Positions 8,469 through 17,393 of a stretch of 39,461 nucleotides of DNA are shown here, piece after piece. The notes below the pieces were generated by a model that was not told where the DNA came from, searched no databases, and saw nothing but the letters and a program-made list of their open reading frames with translations. The translations under genes and the position numbers were made by a program. How positions within the stretch are numbered: position 1 is the first letter of the stretch; every line of letters begins with the position of its first letter. This DNA comes from a virus: IMG/VR virus record IMGVR_UViG_3300050019_000127, positions 1 to 39,461 of that record; one strand, given 5' to 3'.

Positions 8469-8900
8469 ATGACGAACCCAATCCGATCCGCCATCGTCGC
8501 GGAGGCCAAGTCATGGCTCGGTACCCCGTATCACCATCAAGGCGCGGTCAAAGGCGTTGGCGTTGATTGCGTCATGTTGCTGGTCAAGGTGTATCAGGCT
8601 TTCGGTCTGGTTCCGTTTGATCTTGATCCGCGCCCCTACGTTCCTGACTGGCATATGCACCGGGGCGAAGAGCGCTACCTGGACGGCGTCCTGAAACATG
8701 GCCAGCCGGTTGAGGTTCCGCGGCCAGGCGACATTGCTGTTTATCGCTTCGGGCGCACCTACAGCCACGGCGGCATCGTCATTGATTGGCCGACGATCAT
8801 CCACGCGCACCGCCCTGACGGTTCGGTGGTGCTGGGCGAGGGTGACTCCGGTGATTTGGCCGGCCGTCACGTCGCGTTCTTTTCCGTGGTGAAGGACTGA
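8469..8900 (+). CDS. NlpC/P60 peptidase, tail-tip associated
   Basis: A 143-residue enzyme; the ATG at 8469 follows the previous stop by two bases, while the longer upstream frame overlaps the hub gene and is not used. C34 in GVDCVMLL is the likely nucleophile, H100 in YSHGGIVID the base, and H112 in IHAH the third residue. This is the full NlpC/P60 triad in a family-sized protein. In tail tips such enzymes cut the peptide stems of peptidoglycan during DNA entry. Gene order matches the lambda K and GTA peptidase positions. Confidence 0.9.
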   Translation: MTNPIRSAIVAEAKSWLGTPYHHQGAVKGVGVDCVMLLVKVYQAFGLVPFDLDPRPYVPDWHMHRGEERYLDGVLKHGQPVEVPRPGDIAVYRFGRTYSHGGIVIDWPTIIHAHRPDGSVVLGEGDSGDLAGRHVAFFSVVKD

Positions 8901-8901
8901 C

Positions 8902-11900
8902 ATGGGCGGCTTGTTCGGCGGCAGCCAAGCGGCCAGCACGGAAGACACGCGCATTGGCGCGATCCGCATCCAGACTTCGGCGTATGGCGGCGTTCTACCG
9001 TTGGTGTACGGAACCACGCGCATCAGCGGCAACCTGATCGACTACAACGATTTTGTCGCCACGTCGCACACCGAGAGCACGGGCGGCGGCAAAGGTGGTG
9101 GCGGCGGTTCGACCAACACCACCTATACGTACTCGGCCACGGTTCTGCTGTCATTGTGTGAAGGCGTCGTCAACCGAATCCCGACGGTATGGCAAGACAA
9201 AGTGAAGACCCTCGGCGGCGTCGAAACCCCGCAGTCTGTCAATGTCACTAACGAGCACTACACCATCCCGAGCACGCTGAAGGTCACCGCGGCGCACGTC
9301 GCCAGCTTCAAGAATGCGTCTGTTCTTGACAGCCCTGTAAATCCAGCAAGTGGCATTTCCAATCCGTATTTGTATAGCAACAATTACAACAACGGCATGC
9401 TCTACAGCCAAGTCGCCGCCGGAACGCATCTCATCTCGGGGCGGTATTCAGTTGGCTCGGATGGGGTTTTTTCCTTCTCGGCTGACGATACCGGGAAAAC
9501 GGTTTATCTGAACTACAGCTATACCGATGTGCCGCACTACAAAACGGCCTCGGACATGGTTGACCTGACACTGTTCGGTGGTGCAGTCGGCCAGCCCACC
9601 TGGTCGTACATGACCGCCGCGCACCCGGATAAAGCGATTCCGTACTCCGGCATGGCTTACCTTGCTGGGTCGAATTTCACTCTCGATACCAGCGCCGGGG
9701 TGCCGAACTTCAGTTTCGAGGTACAGACCTCGTTTGCGCTGTCCGCCACCGTTGTTCAGGACGCGCAACCCGGCGCTGTCGTCCCCGACTTCCTGACCAA
9801 TCCGGTAACAGGGGCGCAATTTCCCACGGCCAGCCTGGGCGATCTGACAAATTACACACTCTATGTGCAAGCGGCGGGGCTGTTCTTCTCGCCGGCACTG
9901 ATCCAGCAGGAAGAGGCGCAAGCGATTCTCACGCGCTGGCTGCAAGCCACCAACAGCGATGTCGTGTGGTCGGAAGGGGTGCTGAAATTCATTCCCTACG
10001 GCGACGAAACGCTGACGGGAAATGGTTGCACCTACACGCCCAACCTGACGCCACTCTACGATCTGAGTGATGACGACTTCTTGAGCGACGGCGAAGCGCC
10101 GGTAACGGTCAAGCGCAGTACCTCGGCGGATGCGTTCAATCGCGTGCAGGTCGAATACCTCGACCGCGCCAACGAGTACAACACGGCGATTGCTGAAGCC
10201 ACCGACCTGGCCAACATCGACCAGTACGGGTTGCGGCCAATGTCTACGGTCAGCTTGCACGAAATCTGCGATGCCGATATTGCACGGCATGTCGCGCAGT
10301 TGATCCTGCAACGCGCCCTCTACATCCGCAATACCTACGAATTCAAGCTCGGTTGGCGGCATTGCCTGCTTGAGCCGATGGACCTCGTTACGCTCAGCGA
10401 CCCGACGATGGGGCTGAACAAGCTTACTGTGCGCGTCACCGAGATTGATGAGGACGACTCCGGAACGCTGTCGATTATTTGCGAAGACTGGCCCTTTGGC
10501 ATTGCCGGGGCCACGAAATACCCGCACCAGTATGCCGACAGCTTCGGCCTGAACATGAACGATCCCGCGGGCGATTGCGTGGCGCCGGTGATCTTCGAGA
10601 CGAGTTCAAAGATCTTCGGCGGACGGCAACAGATGATGATTGCCACCGCCGGGCAAGCGGCCCTATGGGGCGGCGCTGACGTGTGGCTGTCCTTGGACGG
10701 CACGACCTATAAGCAGATCGGCAAAGTGGACGGCCCTTCGCGCTACGGTGTCACCACGTCGGCATTGCCCGTCGGCAGTTCGCCGGACACGACGCATACG
10801 CTCGGCATCGACCTGTCGATGAGTGGTGGCAGCGTTCTGAGCGGGACGCAAGCGGACGCGGAATCTTTTGTCATGCCGTGCTGGGTTGGTGGCGAGCTGT
10901 TGTCCTATCGTGACGCCACCTTGACCGCCTCCGGCAAGTACACTCTCGCTTACCTTGTGCGCGGCGGCTACGGCACGCCATTTCTCGAGCATCCTGTTGG
11001 GGCGCCGTTTGTGCGTGTCGATGATTCGATCTTCGGCTGGGAATACCCCGACGAGCTGATCGGCAAGCAAGTCAGCATCAAGCTCACGGCATTCAACACC
11101 TTCGGCGGGGGCGGTCAAACGCTCGATGAAGTGGCGGCGACGAATTACACGCTGCTTGGGAAAGACAAGGCCGGCCAGGGCAACAGCGGCAATAACAACG
11201 GCAGCACCCCGACCGTCACGACCAGCCCCGATGTGACCATCGGCTATGACGCGGTCGGCGACGTGATCTTGAGTTTCAAAAAGATCACCGACCCGTCGAT
11301 TAAATTATGGGAAGTGCGTGCCGGTGATTCCGGGTTCGATACGGGGGTCGTTCTCGCGCAGACGTTCTACACGTCGTTCTTCACGATCCCGCTCTTGTCG
11401 GTCATCGGGCAAAAGCTGTGGATCAAGGCCATGTATACGTCAGGCGGATACTCGGCCTTTACCTATACGGCGGCATTCGCCGGGGCGTCACTCCCGGCCA
11501 TCACAACGATCACCAGCAAGATCATTGAGCCCGCCATCGAGTTCTCCTGGCCAGCCGTGGCCGGCGCGGATCATTACATCACGTATTTCGAAGAGGGCGG
11601 CGTCACCACGGTACGCACCATCACCGCTTCGACGCTGTTGGTGCCGATCCCGAAATACTCCTCGTCACTGCGCGTCTACGCTGTCAATACCGAAGGCGAA
11701 ACGAGCAAGCCCTACGATCAGGCGGTAGGAATAGTCGGCACGTACCAACTTAACGAAATCGTCAATATCCCGTTGATCATGACGACCGGCCAGTACGTGA
11801 ATATGGCCTTCACCAACGCCAATCAGATTGAAAAGGTCAGCCTTCTCGGGCCGTCCAGCTTCACGACGCCGATTGTCAGCCCGAATAATGCCGCGCTCTA

Positions 11901-12564
11901 CACTTTCGGCTACAACCTCGCCAGCACCGCTGGGCCGGTTCTCAACGCAACACCGGGGTCGTGGTTCCGGCAAGATTTCTGGATGGAAACGGACGGCTTC
12001 TATGAGTCCGTTCCGGTCAATCTCGGCAGCATCCTTTCCGGGCGGCTCAAACTCAACCTGAGCAAAACCGTCACGGCCTACGGAACCGGCGCAGGGTCGG
12101 CGTTCTCGCAAGTGTTGGGCGAGTACATGGCCGACTCGACCGGAATCGACCTGACCGACAACAAGGCCTTCCTGTCAGCTCAGTTTTATGTCTGCGACAC
12201 GATGGCCGGGCCATGGGTGCAAGCCAATGACGGTGATTGGGTCACGACCTGCCGCTACGTCAAGATCGTCGTCAAGGCCGAACACGTCAGTCCGCTCACG
12301 GATTGTTTGGTGACGGCGGGCTACCTGACCCTTGACGTTCCCGACATCACCGAGACTGGCACGAAGACAGCCGTCACCAGCGCCGGGGCGACCGTCACGC
12401 TCACCAAGACCTACAACGCCGTCAGCCTCGTTCTGCTCACGCCCAAGGGGAATGTCTCGGCATGGCCGGGAACTCCTGTGGTGAGCGGCGGCACAGCGAC
12501 CTTCAGCATCACCACCAACTCAGCCACGCCGACCGACATCGGCTACTTCGCCAAAGGATATTGA
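8902..12564 (+). CDS. Large tail tip / host-specificity protein (J- or megatron-like)
   Basis: A 1220-residue protein beginning GGLFGGSQAASTEDTRIGAIRI and then LPLVYGTTRISGNLIDYNDF, typical of J-like and GTA megatron tip proteins. A Gly-rich linker (about 56-66) precedes the body. Residues about 300-560 carry the Phage-tail_3-like hub, with a segment DDDFLSDGEAPVTVKRS. The C-terminal third has fibronectin-like beta modules (around 770-980) and ends in distinct domains likely to bind the receptor. It would form the central spike and determine host range. It is unrelated to the DGR: no variable repeat occurs in it. Confidence 0.88.
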   Translation: MGGLFGGSQAASTEDTRIGAIRIQTSAYGGVLPLVYGTTRISGNLIDYNDFVATSHTESTGGGKGGGGGSTNTTYTYSATVLLSLCEGVVNRIPTVWQDKVKTLGGVETPQSVNVTNEHYTIPSTLKVTAAHVASFKNASVLDSPVNPASGISNPYLYSNNYNNGMLYSQVAAGTHLISGRYSVGSDGVFSFSADDTGKTVYLNYSYTDVPHYKTASDMVDLTLFGGAVGQPTWSYMTAAHPDKAIPYSGMAYLAGSNFTLDTSAGVPNFSFEVQTSFALSATVVQDAQPGAVVPDFLTNPVTGAQFPTASLGDLTNYTLYVQAAGLFFSPALIQQEEAQAILTRWLQATNSDVVWSEGVLKFIPYGDETLTGNGCTYTPNLTPLYDLSDDDFLSDGEAPVTVKRSTSADAFNRVQVEYLDRANEYNTAIAEATDLANIDQYGLRPMSTVSLHEICDADIARHVAQLILQRALYIRNTYEFKLGWRHCLLEPMDLVTLSDPTMGLNKLTVRVTEIDEDDSGTLSIICEDWPFGIAGATKYPHQYADSFGLNMNDPAGDCVAPVIFETSSKIFGGRQQMMIATAGQAALWGGADVWLSLDGTTYKQIGKVDGPSRYGVTTSALPVGSSPDTTHTLGIDLSMSGGSVLSGTQADAESFVMPCWVGGELLSYRDATLTASGKYTLAYLVRGGYGTPFLEHPVGAPFVRVDDSIFGWEYPDELIGKQVSIKLTAFNTFGGGGQTLDEVAATNYTLLGKDKAGQGNSGNNNGSTPTVTTSPDVTIGYDAVGDVILSFKKITDPSIKLWEVRAGDSGFDTGVVLAQTFYTSFFTIPLLSVIGQKLWIKAMYTSGGYSAFTYTAAFAGASLPAITTITSKIIEPAIEFSWPAVAGADHYITYFEEGGVTTVRTITASTLLVPIPKYSSSLRVYAVNTEGETSKPYDQAVGIVGTYQLNEIVNIPLIMTTGQYVNMAFTNANQIEKVSLLGPSSFTTPIVSPNNAALYTFGYNLASTAGPVLNATPGSWFRQDFWMETDGFYESVPVNLGSILSGRLKLNLSKTVTAYGTGAGSAFSQVLGEYMADSTGIDLTDNKAFLSAQFYVCDTMAGPWVQANDGDWVTTCRYVKIVVKAEHVSPLTDCLVTAGYLTLDVPDITETGTKTAVTSAGATVTLTKTYNAVSLVLLTPKGNVSAWPGTPVVSGGTATFSITTNSATPTDIGYFAKGY

Positions 12565-12565
12565 T

Positions 12566-13558
12566 ATGAGCTACGACGCAACAAAGCCGAATTTGTCGCA
12601 GACCTACGGGGACGCGATCAATTCGGCAAACGCCAACGACGTGGACATCAGCACCCGCGTTGAGGCGCACAAATCGGACTCGTCAGCGCACGGACTCGCT
12701 GCCGTATTGACGAGCATTGCCGACTACCTGATCCACAAGGCGAATATTACTGACGCGCACGGCATCGACGCGATCATGGCGAATGTGGCGTCACTGGTTA
12801 CGGAAGTAACTGCCGGGCGTGGCACGCAATCCTCGCTCACCGGGCGGCTGAATACTGCGCTGAACGGCGACGGCTCCATTCGACTATCAACGCTGAACAA
12901 TAAGTGGATCAATAACAGCGACACGCCGACCTATATCAGCACCACCAGCTTCTCGGTGCCAGGCGATCGCACAAAGGTCTATATCGCGGGCGTCCAGTTG
13001 CGCTTCACGATCAGCGGCTCGTACGCCTATGGCCCGGTGGCGTCCTGCTCGTACTCAGGGGGAATTACCACCGTCGTTATTGATCCAGCCTATCCGGTGC
13101 TCACCAGCGGGCTGAGCGTGATCGATATTGGCCTGATCGCTTGGGACAATTCGGTAGCCAATTCCTGCACAACCAACGCCGCCAACATCGCGTCAGTTCA
13201 AGGTCAGGTGACGAGCCTGAAGATCGAGCAGATCAACAGTTGGTTGGCTGGAAAACCACCCATCAGCGTGTCATTGGTTCGGTTCCTTGCCGGTCAATCG
13301 TTCTCCATCCCATCGGGCCTCACCGGGTCATGTGCGTATGCAGGAGTCGCAGCCACAGCAACGACCGTCTTCACCATCCTAAAAAACGGAACTGTCTTCG
13401 GCACCATGACATTTGCCGCCGGGAGTCACGTTGCGACGTGGGCGGCGGCAACCGCGACCAGTTTTGTTCTTGGTGATCTATTGATGGTGGTGGCACCCGG
13501 GGTTCAGGACACCACTCTCGCTGACATCTCACTGGTTGTAATAGGAGTGTTGCCATGA
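12566..13558 (+). CDS. Tail fibre-like virion protein
   Basis: A 330-residue protein whose ATG follows AAAGGA and lies one base after the stop of the tip gene. The N-terminus has repeated short helices with AHKSDSSAHG and NITDAHGID, like trimeric fibre shafts in other tailed phages. The rest is Ser/Thr/Gly-rich beta structure. It ends in a block (about 240-330) with ISLVVIGVLP. I infer a fibre that attaches to the tip. No catalytic motif is visible, and the exact family is not recognised. Confidence 0.65.
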   Translation: MSYDATKPNLSQTYGDAINSANANDVDISTRVEAHKSDSSAHGLAAVLTSIADYLIHKANITDAHGIDAIMANVASLVTEVTAGRGTQSSLTGRLNTALNGDGSIRLSTLNNKWINNSDTPTYISTTSFSVPGDRTKVYIAGVQLRFTISGSYAYGPVASCSYSGGITTVVIDPAYPVLTSGLSVIDIGLIAWDNSVANSCTTNAANIASVQGQVTSLKIEQINSWLAGKPPISVSLVRFLAGQSFSIPSGLTGSCAYAGVAATATTVFTILKNGTVFGTMTFAAGSHVATWAAATATSFVLGDLLMVVAPGVQDTTLADISLVVIGVLP

Positions 13559-13998
13559 CCGAACAAGAACTCATCGCGTCGATGCAGGCGCTCACCAGTG
13601 GCGCGCAAGCCGTTCTGCAAGCGATCATGGCCTACGGTGCGCAAGCCAGTGGCACGGTCACGTTCCAGATCGGCGGTTCGACTTACACGATCAAGTCGCT
13701 GCAACAGCAGATCACGGACAACGCGACTCAGCAAGCCGCTGACCGGCTGGCCTTCCTGCAAAACTTCGCTGGCATCCCATCGGCACAGACCGTCACGCGG
13801 GACACAGCGAACCGGCTGACCGGAACCGTCACGACTTTTGCCACGGGCTACCAAACCGTCGAAACACTGACCCGTGATCCCGTCACCGGAAGGACTACGG
13901 GTATGGCCATTGTGTGCAAGGACAACCTCGGTGCGACCGTGGCGACGATCACCAAAACCATCGTCCGTACCAACGGACTTTACTCAGGAGTTCTCTAA
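13555..13998 (+). CDS. Hypothetical fibre-module protein, 147 aa
   Basis: The ATG overlaps the stop of the fibre gene (ATGA), so it is translationally coupled. The N-terminal 40 residues form a helix (ELIASMQALTSGAQAVLQAI), a middle helix follows (LQQQITDNATQQAADRLAFL), and the C-terminal half is beta-rich (GTVTTFATGYQTVETL). The helix-then-beta layout suits a small fibre adaptor or chaperone. I do not recognise the family. Confidence 0.6.
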   Translation: MTEQELIASMQALTSGAQAVLQAIMAYGAQASGTVTFQIGGSTYTIKSLQQQITDNATQQAADRLAFLQNFAGIPSAQTVTRDTANRLTGTVTTFATGYQTVETLTRDPVTGRTTGMAIVCKDNLGATVATITKTIVRTNGLYSGVL

Positions 13999-15053
13999 TG
14001 ATTGAAGTTGCCATCCTCGACGTTGTTGAACGTCTCCTGTCGGTCACGCCACCAATGCCTCTTGCTTCAGTGAGCCCCGTTGCGTACCAGATCGGCGGGA
14101 CCGCAATGGGGCAGATTTACTCCGCAGACTCGACGGTCGCCTCATCGTTGGGCCAATCCTTGGCGAATAACGCAGGCCCCGTTTATCCCTCACCCGATTT
14201 CACCAAAGCGTGGATTGGGTGCAATGCGGCGCAATGGCCGTCGGGTAAGTGCATGTTGTTTGATCTGGCGGCGGAAACCATTGCGTTTGATGACACGGGT
14301 GCCCGCAGCCTGATTCAGATCATCACCGACAACGTCGGTACCGTCTGGGCGCAGGCGACGGTCGGGTATGGCCTATATAAGCGCACTGGCGCGGGAATCT
14401 GGACGCAAATGCTGACCGACACGGGCGTTGCTGTTGGCGTCCGTTACCGCGCCTCGGATAACACGTACTGGTATCAAAGTTCTTCGTCGAACCATTATCA
14501 ACTTGCTAACGGCGCGGCAACGCTGCAATCCGCACCGACCGGAACGCTGATTGTCGTTCCCGTATCGACTTGCTTTTTAAATCTGGATGCCCCGTACTTT
14601 ACCGGTTCGAACAACCCGGCGTTTTCCGGGCCGGCCGCCGTTTTCTATAACGCCGACGGCACGGTCAATGCGCTACCGACCCTGGCGATGGAAGCCTATG
14701 TCAATGCGGGGGCTGGTGCGGCGGCCTTTGCGGCGACACAAATCCACCTTGATGCGACCTACTCGGTGTTGGTGCAAGTGCCATCCGTGGGCGGCACGTA
14801 CCCAGCGTACGCCCTGTACGTCATGAATAAAACGACAGGGGTAATCAAGTTCATCGGATGCCTCCCTCCAACATCGCTAAAAGGCACCACGGCGGGGAAT
14901 TGCAGCGTCATGGGTGCCTTTGCCGCGAAGTGGATTGGCAATGGATTCCGGCTCTACTTCAAGGGCGCGACCGTCAATAACGTCAACATCACTACCGCAG
15001 GCAGTCAGGGCGGCGTAGTCAAGATTGACGTTCCCTACCAGCCCAATTTCTAA
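13998..15053 (+). CDS. Hypothetical virion protein in fibre module, 351 aa
   Basis: The start at 13998 shares one base with the previous TAA (TAATG) and has CAGGAG seven bases upstream; the frame open from 13914 overlaps the previous gene and is not used. The protein is Ala/Gly/Thr-rich with many aromatic residues and repeated strands, and has no signal peptide or membrane span. Segments such as VWAQATVGYGLYKRTGAGIW suggest a beta-propeller or other repeat beta fold, but this is only an impression. It could be a receptor-binding or side-fibre protein. Confidence 0.6.
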   Translation: MIEVAILDVVERLLSVTPPMPLASVSPVAYQIGGTAMGQIYSADSTVASSLGQSLANNAGPVYPSPDFTKAWIGCNAAQWPSGKCMLFDLAAETIAFDDTGARSLIQIITDNVGTVWAQATVGYGLYKRTGAGIWTQMLTDTGVAVGVRYRASDNTYWYQSSSSNHYQLANGAATLQSAPTGTLIVVPVSTCFLNLDAPYFTGSNNPAFSGPAAVFYNADGTVNALPTLAMEAYVNAGAGAAAFAATQIHLDATYSVLVQVPSVGGTYPAYALYVMNKTTGVIKFIGCLPPTSLKGTTAGNCSVMGAFAAKWIGNGFRLYFKGATVNNVNITTAGSQGGVVKIDVPYQPNF

Positions 15054-15062
15054 GGATTTAAC

Positions 15063-15569
15063 ATGATCTCAATTATCAACGGTCACTACGTTGTTCAACT
15101 CCCTGAACTCGGCGTTTATCAGGACATTGACCCGTCCGTTGGCCAGCCCTTCGCCAGTGAAGCGGCCGCTCAAGCCTGGCTTGACACTTTCCTGGCCTCG
15201 CTCGCCACGCACCAGGCCGCAGAGCTCGCCGCCGAGCAAGCACGGTTGGCTGCGCTCATGCACATTGACGTCACGATAGACAAGCCCAAGGCTATGTTAG
15301 GCGATACCATTACGCTGACCGCAACGGTCAAGAACGGACTCGGCGCGACGGTTCCCCTGACGCAGGCGTTCGCGGTTCCGGTCGAGGATGGAAACGGCAC
15401 GGTCACGCTCATTAAGCTTGCGTCGTTCGTCAACGGCGTGGCGACGGCGCCCTTCAAACCGACGCAATCGGGCTACTTCTGCATCACCGAAAAAGGCATC
15501 AATCACAAGCTGCCGCCTGGCGTTTTCTTCGGGCTACCGAATCCGGTTGAAGTCGTGGTGTACGAATGA
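15063..15569 (+). CDS. Hypothetical fibre-module protein with Ig-like domain, 168 aa
   Basis: An N-terminal region of about 65 residues ends in a strongly helical Ala/Glu-rich stretch (HQAAELAAEQARLAALMHI). A beta domain follows (about 68-165) with DVTIDKPKAMLGDTITLTATV, resembling bacterial Ig-like modules that bind glycans or decorate virions. It lies at the end of the fibre module and is coupled to the next small frame by ATGA. The specific role is unknown. Confidence 0.6.
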   Translation: MISIINGHYVVQLPELGVYQDIDPSVGQPFASEAAAQAWLDTFLASLATHQAAELAAEQARLAALMHIDVTIDKPKAMLGDTITLTATVKNGLGATVPLTQAFAVPVEDGNGTVTLIKLASFVNGVATAPFKPTQSGYFCITEKGINHKLPPGVFFGLPNPVEVVVYE

Positions 15570-15706
15570 AACCCGGTTCGCAGTTCAAGGGGCAGCTCAC
15601 CCGTCAACGACGCTTGATGCGGAAGAGAAAAGAGCAGCAACGACCTCGTGGAATGTTCTTCGAGGCCATCTTAACGAAGGAGAAAGAGCATGCAATACGA
15701 TCCTAA
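15566..15706 (+). CDS. Possible 46-aa basic peptide
   Basis: An ATGA overlap with the previous gene gives a 46-residue, very basic frame (LTRQRRLMRKRKEQQRPRG in the middle) that ends at TAA 15704-15706, inside the start of the next gene. It fills the otherwise empty 120-base gap. Start context supports translation, but its short length and lack of family leave it uncertain. Confidence 0.4.
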   Translation: MKPGSQFKGQLTRQRRLMRKRKEQQRPRGMFFEAILTKEKEHAIRS

Positions 15707-16007
15707 AGCGCAACTGCAAAAATGGAATGACGATTTCGCCGGCTATTGGGCGCAAGCCAAGCCGGGTCAGGAAGTGGATTGGGCCGATGGCGAACTGGTT
15801 TGCTGGGGAAATGGTGCGGATGCCGTGTACAAGTCACCGGTCGGCGATCTGGCCTTCCTGGTGCGTGGCATGTCGCCCAGCGAGATGATTGGTCAGGGCA
15901 ATGCCGGGAAGTATCTTGGCGCACTGTGGGCCTGCCAGTATGGCCTGAATCCATTCAGCGGCCAGTTCGACGGCTATGCCTTCGGTGGGCAGCCGCCGAA
16001 GCTGTAA
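15690..16007 (+). CDS. Hypothetical protein, 105 aa
   Basis: A strong AAGGAGA site precedes the ATG. The protein begins QYDPKAQLQKWNDDFAGYWA and is rich in Trp, Gly and aromatic residues (LVCWGNGADAVYKSP). No membrane span, signal or enzyme motif is visible. It sits between the fibre genes and the lysis module and could belong to either. A strong hairpin follows at 16028-16052. Function not recognised. Confidence 0.65.
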   Translation: MQYDPKAQLQKWNDDFAGYWAQAKPGQEVDWADGELVCWGNGADAVYKSPVGDLAFLVRGMSPSEMIGQGNAGKYLGALWACQYGLNPFSGQFDGYAFGGQPPKL

Positions 16008-16027
16008 TTCGTAACTGGACCAATCGA

Positions 16028-16052
16028 TAACAGCCGGCCATTGGCCGGTTGT
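16028..16052 (+). terminator. Strong hairpin, weak or partial terminator
   Basis: AACAGCCGGCC and GGCCGGTTGTT pair over 11 bases with one G-T and a three-base ATT loop. Only ATTT follows, so a full intrinsic terminator is unlikely. It may slow transcription or mark an mRNA end between the fibre and lysis genes. Confidence 0.5.
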
Positions 16053-16082
16053 TATTTCCGCAGCCCAAAAGGAAAGAGTCTC

Positions 16083-16388
16083 ATGCCGCACGACCTTGTT
16101 GATATTGTTACGGAAGGGCTGCTCGTCGTACTTTGGTATCTGCTCCGACAAAAAGACGTCGCGCAGCAAAAAAGCATCGATCTCCTGTTCAAGAAGCACG
16201 ACGATGATTCGGCTGACCTGCAAGGTTTGAAGCTTAAAATCGCCAAAACGCACTACGACAAACCTGAACTGGATCAAAAGTTCGACCGACTTGAAACAGC
16301 TATTCAAGAAGGCATGCGCGATCTGGGAGCAAGGTTCGACCGGCTCTCTGAAATTCTGGTCAAGCACATCAGCAGGGAAGAAAAATGA
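16083..16388 (+). CDS. Membrane coiled-coil protein, possible holin
   Basis: The ATG at 16083 follows AAAGGA; the upstream start at 16041 falls inside a hairpin-linked spacer and lacks a site. The 101-residue protein has one hydrophobic span near residues 4-18 (VDIVTEGLLVVLWYLL) and then a long charged helix to the C-terminus (YDKPELDQKFDRLETAIQEG). It overlaps the endolysin start by four bases. A holin or holin-accessory role is inferred from position and one membrane span. The long cytoplasmic or periplasmic coiled coil is also compatible with an unrelated structural role. Confidence 0.6.
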   Translation: MPHDLVDIVTEGLLVVLWYLLRQKDVAQQKSIDLLFKKHDDDSADLQGLKLKIAKTHYDKPELDQKFDRLETAIQEGMRDLGARFDRLSEILVKHISREEK

Positions 16389-16843
16389 AACCTGAAGAAT
16401 TCATTGCCGCCATCGCACCGGCAGCGCAGGCATCAGCAAAGGCTACGAAGATCCCAGCCAGCTTCACGGTTGCCGAGGCTGCGCTTGAATCGGGCTGGGC
16501 AACGAGTGGACTTGCCGTGAATGCCAAGAATTTGTTTGGTGTCAAAGCAGATCGATCCTGGCACGGCCCTACATGGTCATACCATACTCGCGAGTTCGTT
16601 CGTGGAGTCTGGATCATGGTGCCGGCGCTCTGGCGATCCTATCCGGACTGGCAGGGCTGCATGGATGATCACGCAGCATTTCTGCTGACCAATCCGCGCT
16701 ACAAGCCGGCGTTCGCGCACGGGGACGGCGAATCATTCGCCAAGGCTGTTGCGGCGGCCGGCTATGCCACTGATCCGTCCTACGCCGACAAAATCATTTC
16801 GATCATCCGGGCGAACAACTTGATCGCGCTCGATCCCCCATAA
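16385..16843 (+). CDS. Endolysin, FlgJ-type glucosaminidase (GH73-like)
   Basis: A 152-residue protein starting in an ATGA overlap. It opens with an N-terminal helix, then VAEAALESGWATSGLAVNAK, where E35 is the likely catalytic acid of the glucosaminidase family. The NLFGVKAD segment and the later YPDWQGCMDDHAAFL are family hallmarks. No signal peptide or SAR anchor is visible, so release to the cell wall would need the holin. It would cut the glycan backbone of peptidoglycan at lysis. The gene is followed by an intrinsic terminator. Confidence 0.88.
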   Translation: MKPEEFIAAIAPAAQASAKATKIPASFTVAEAALESGWATSGLAVNAKNLFGVKADRSWHGPTWSYHTREFVRGVWIMVPALWRSYPDWQGCMDDHAAFLLTNPRYKPAFAHGDGESFAKAVAAAGYATDPSYADKIISIIRANNLIALDPP

Positions 16844-16862
16844 CGCGAATTCGCTCTAAACC

Positions 16863-16884
16863 AAGCCGCCTCCGGGCGGTTTTT
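16863..16884 (+). terminator. Intrinsic terminator after endolysin
   Basis: A CCGCC / GGCGG stem with a short TCCG loop is followed by TTTTT, then GC. The same stem type recurs at 38927-38948 and 39341-39362. It separates the endolysin gene from the lipoprotein gene and probably reduces, rather than abolishes, readthrough. Confidence 0.75.
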
Positions 16885-16934
16885 GCATTTCTGGCACCTG
16901 AAAAATGCCACCTGAAACCAACCAAGGAGTAATC

Positions 16935-17393
16935 ATGAAACGTTCCATCGTTCTCGTCATCGCTTGTCTGTTCGCGGTTGTCTTGTCTGGCTGCGCCTCG
17001 CTCAACAATGCGGGCACCGCGGAGTATTCCGTCAAGCCCTTTACCGACTCGGCCGGGGCGATCACCTGTTGCGAGGTGAGTGTGAAGAACGGCAAGGAAA
17101 TCGCCAGCCTTGAGGCGCACATCTCGAAACAGGGCGACAACTACACCGTGGATCTCAAAGAGCAGGGGGTGATGGCGTTCCAGGGGCAACAGATCGCGGC
17201 CGGGGCGACCCAGTCGGCCATTGATGCGGCCGCCCGAATCGCCGTGGCGGCAGCGCTCGCGCCGATCATGCCGTCGTTATTGCCGGCCGCTGGTGCGGCT
17301 TTGGCCTCTCCCGGGATCGGCGCCGCTGCGCTCGGTGCGGCGGCAGGTATTACCGTCGACAAGACGCTGGGTTCCGGGACGCCGCAGAAATGA
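16935..17393 (+). CDS. Lipoprotein in lysis module, possible spanin
   Basis: The ATG at 16935 follows AAGGAGT. The 152-residue product starts with a lipoprotein signal (KRSIVLVIACLFAVVLSGC) and lipobox LSGC, so C20 would be lipid-modified after cleavage. The middle is polar beta-rich, and the C-terminal third (about 95-143) is strongly hydrophobic and Ala/Gly-rich. N-terminal lipid plus C-terminal hydrophobic span is the layout of a u-spanin, which would join inner and outer membranes at lysis. This is inferred, as no family match is visible and the hydrophobic part is unusually small-residue-rich. Confidence 0.7.
   Translation: MKRSIVLVIACLFAVVLSGCASLNNAGTAEYSVKPFTDSAGAITCCEVSVKNGKEIASLEAHISKQGDNYTVDLKEQGVMAFQGQQIAAGATQSAIDAAARIAVAAALAPIMPSLLPAAGAALASPGIGAAALGAAAGITVDKTLGSGTPQK

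Noticed and set aside
9448-10527. 359-residue minus-strand frame opposite the tip protein
   Set aside because: Antisense shadow of the large tip gene; no ribosome-binding site or family.
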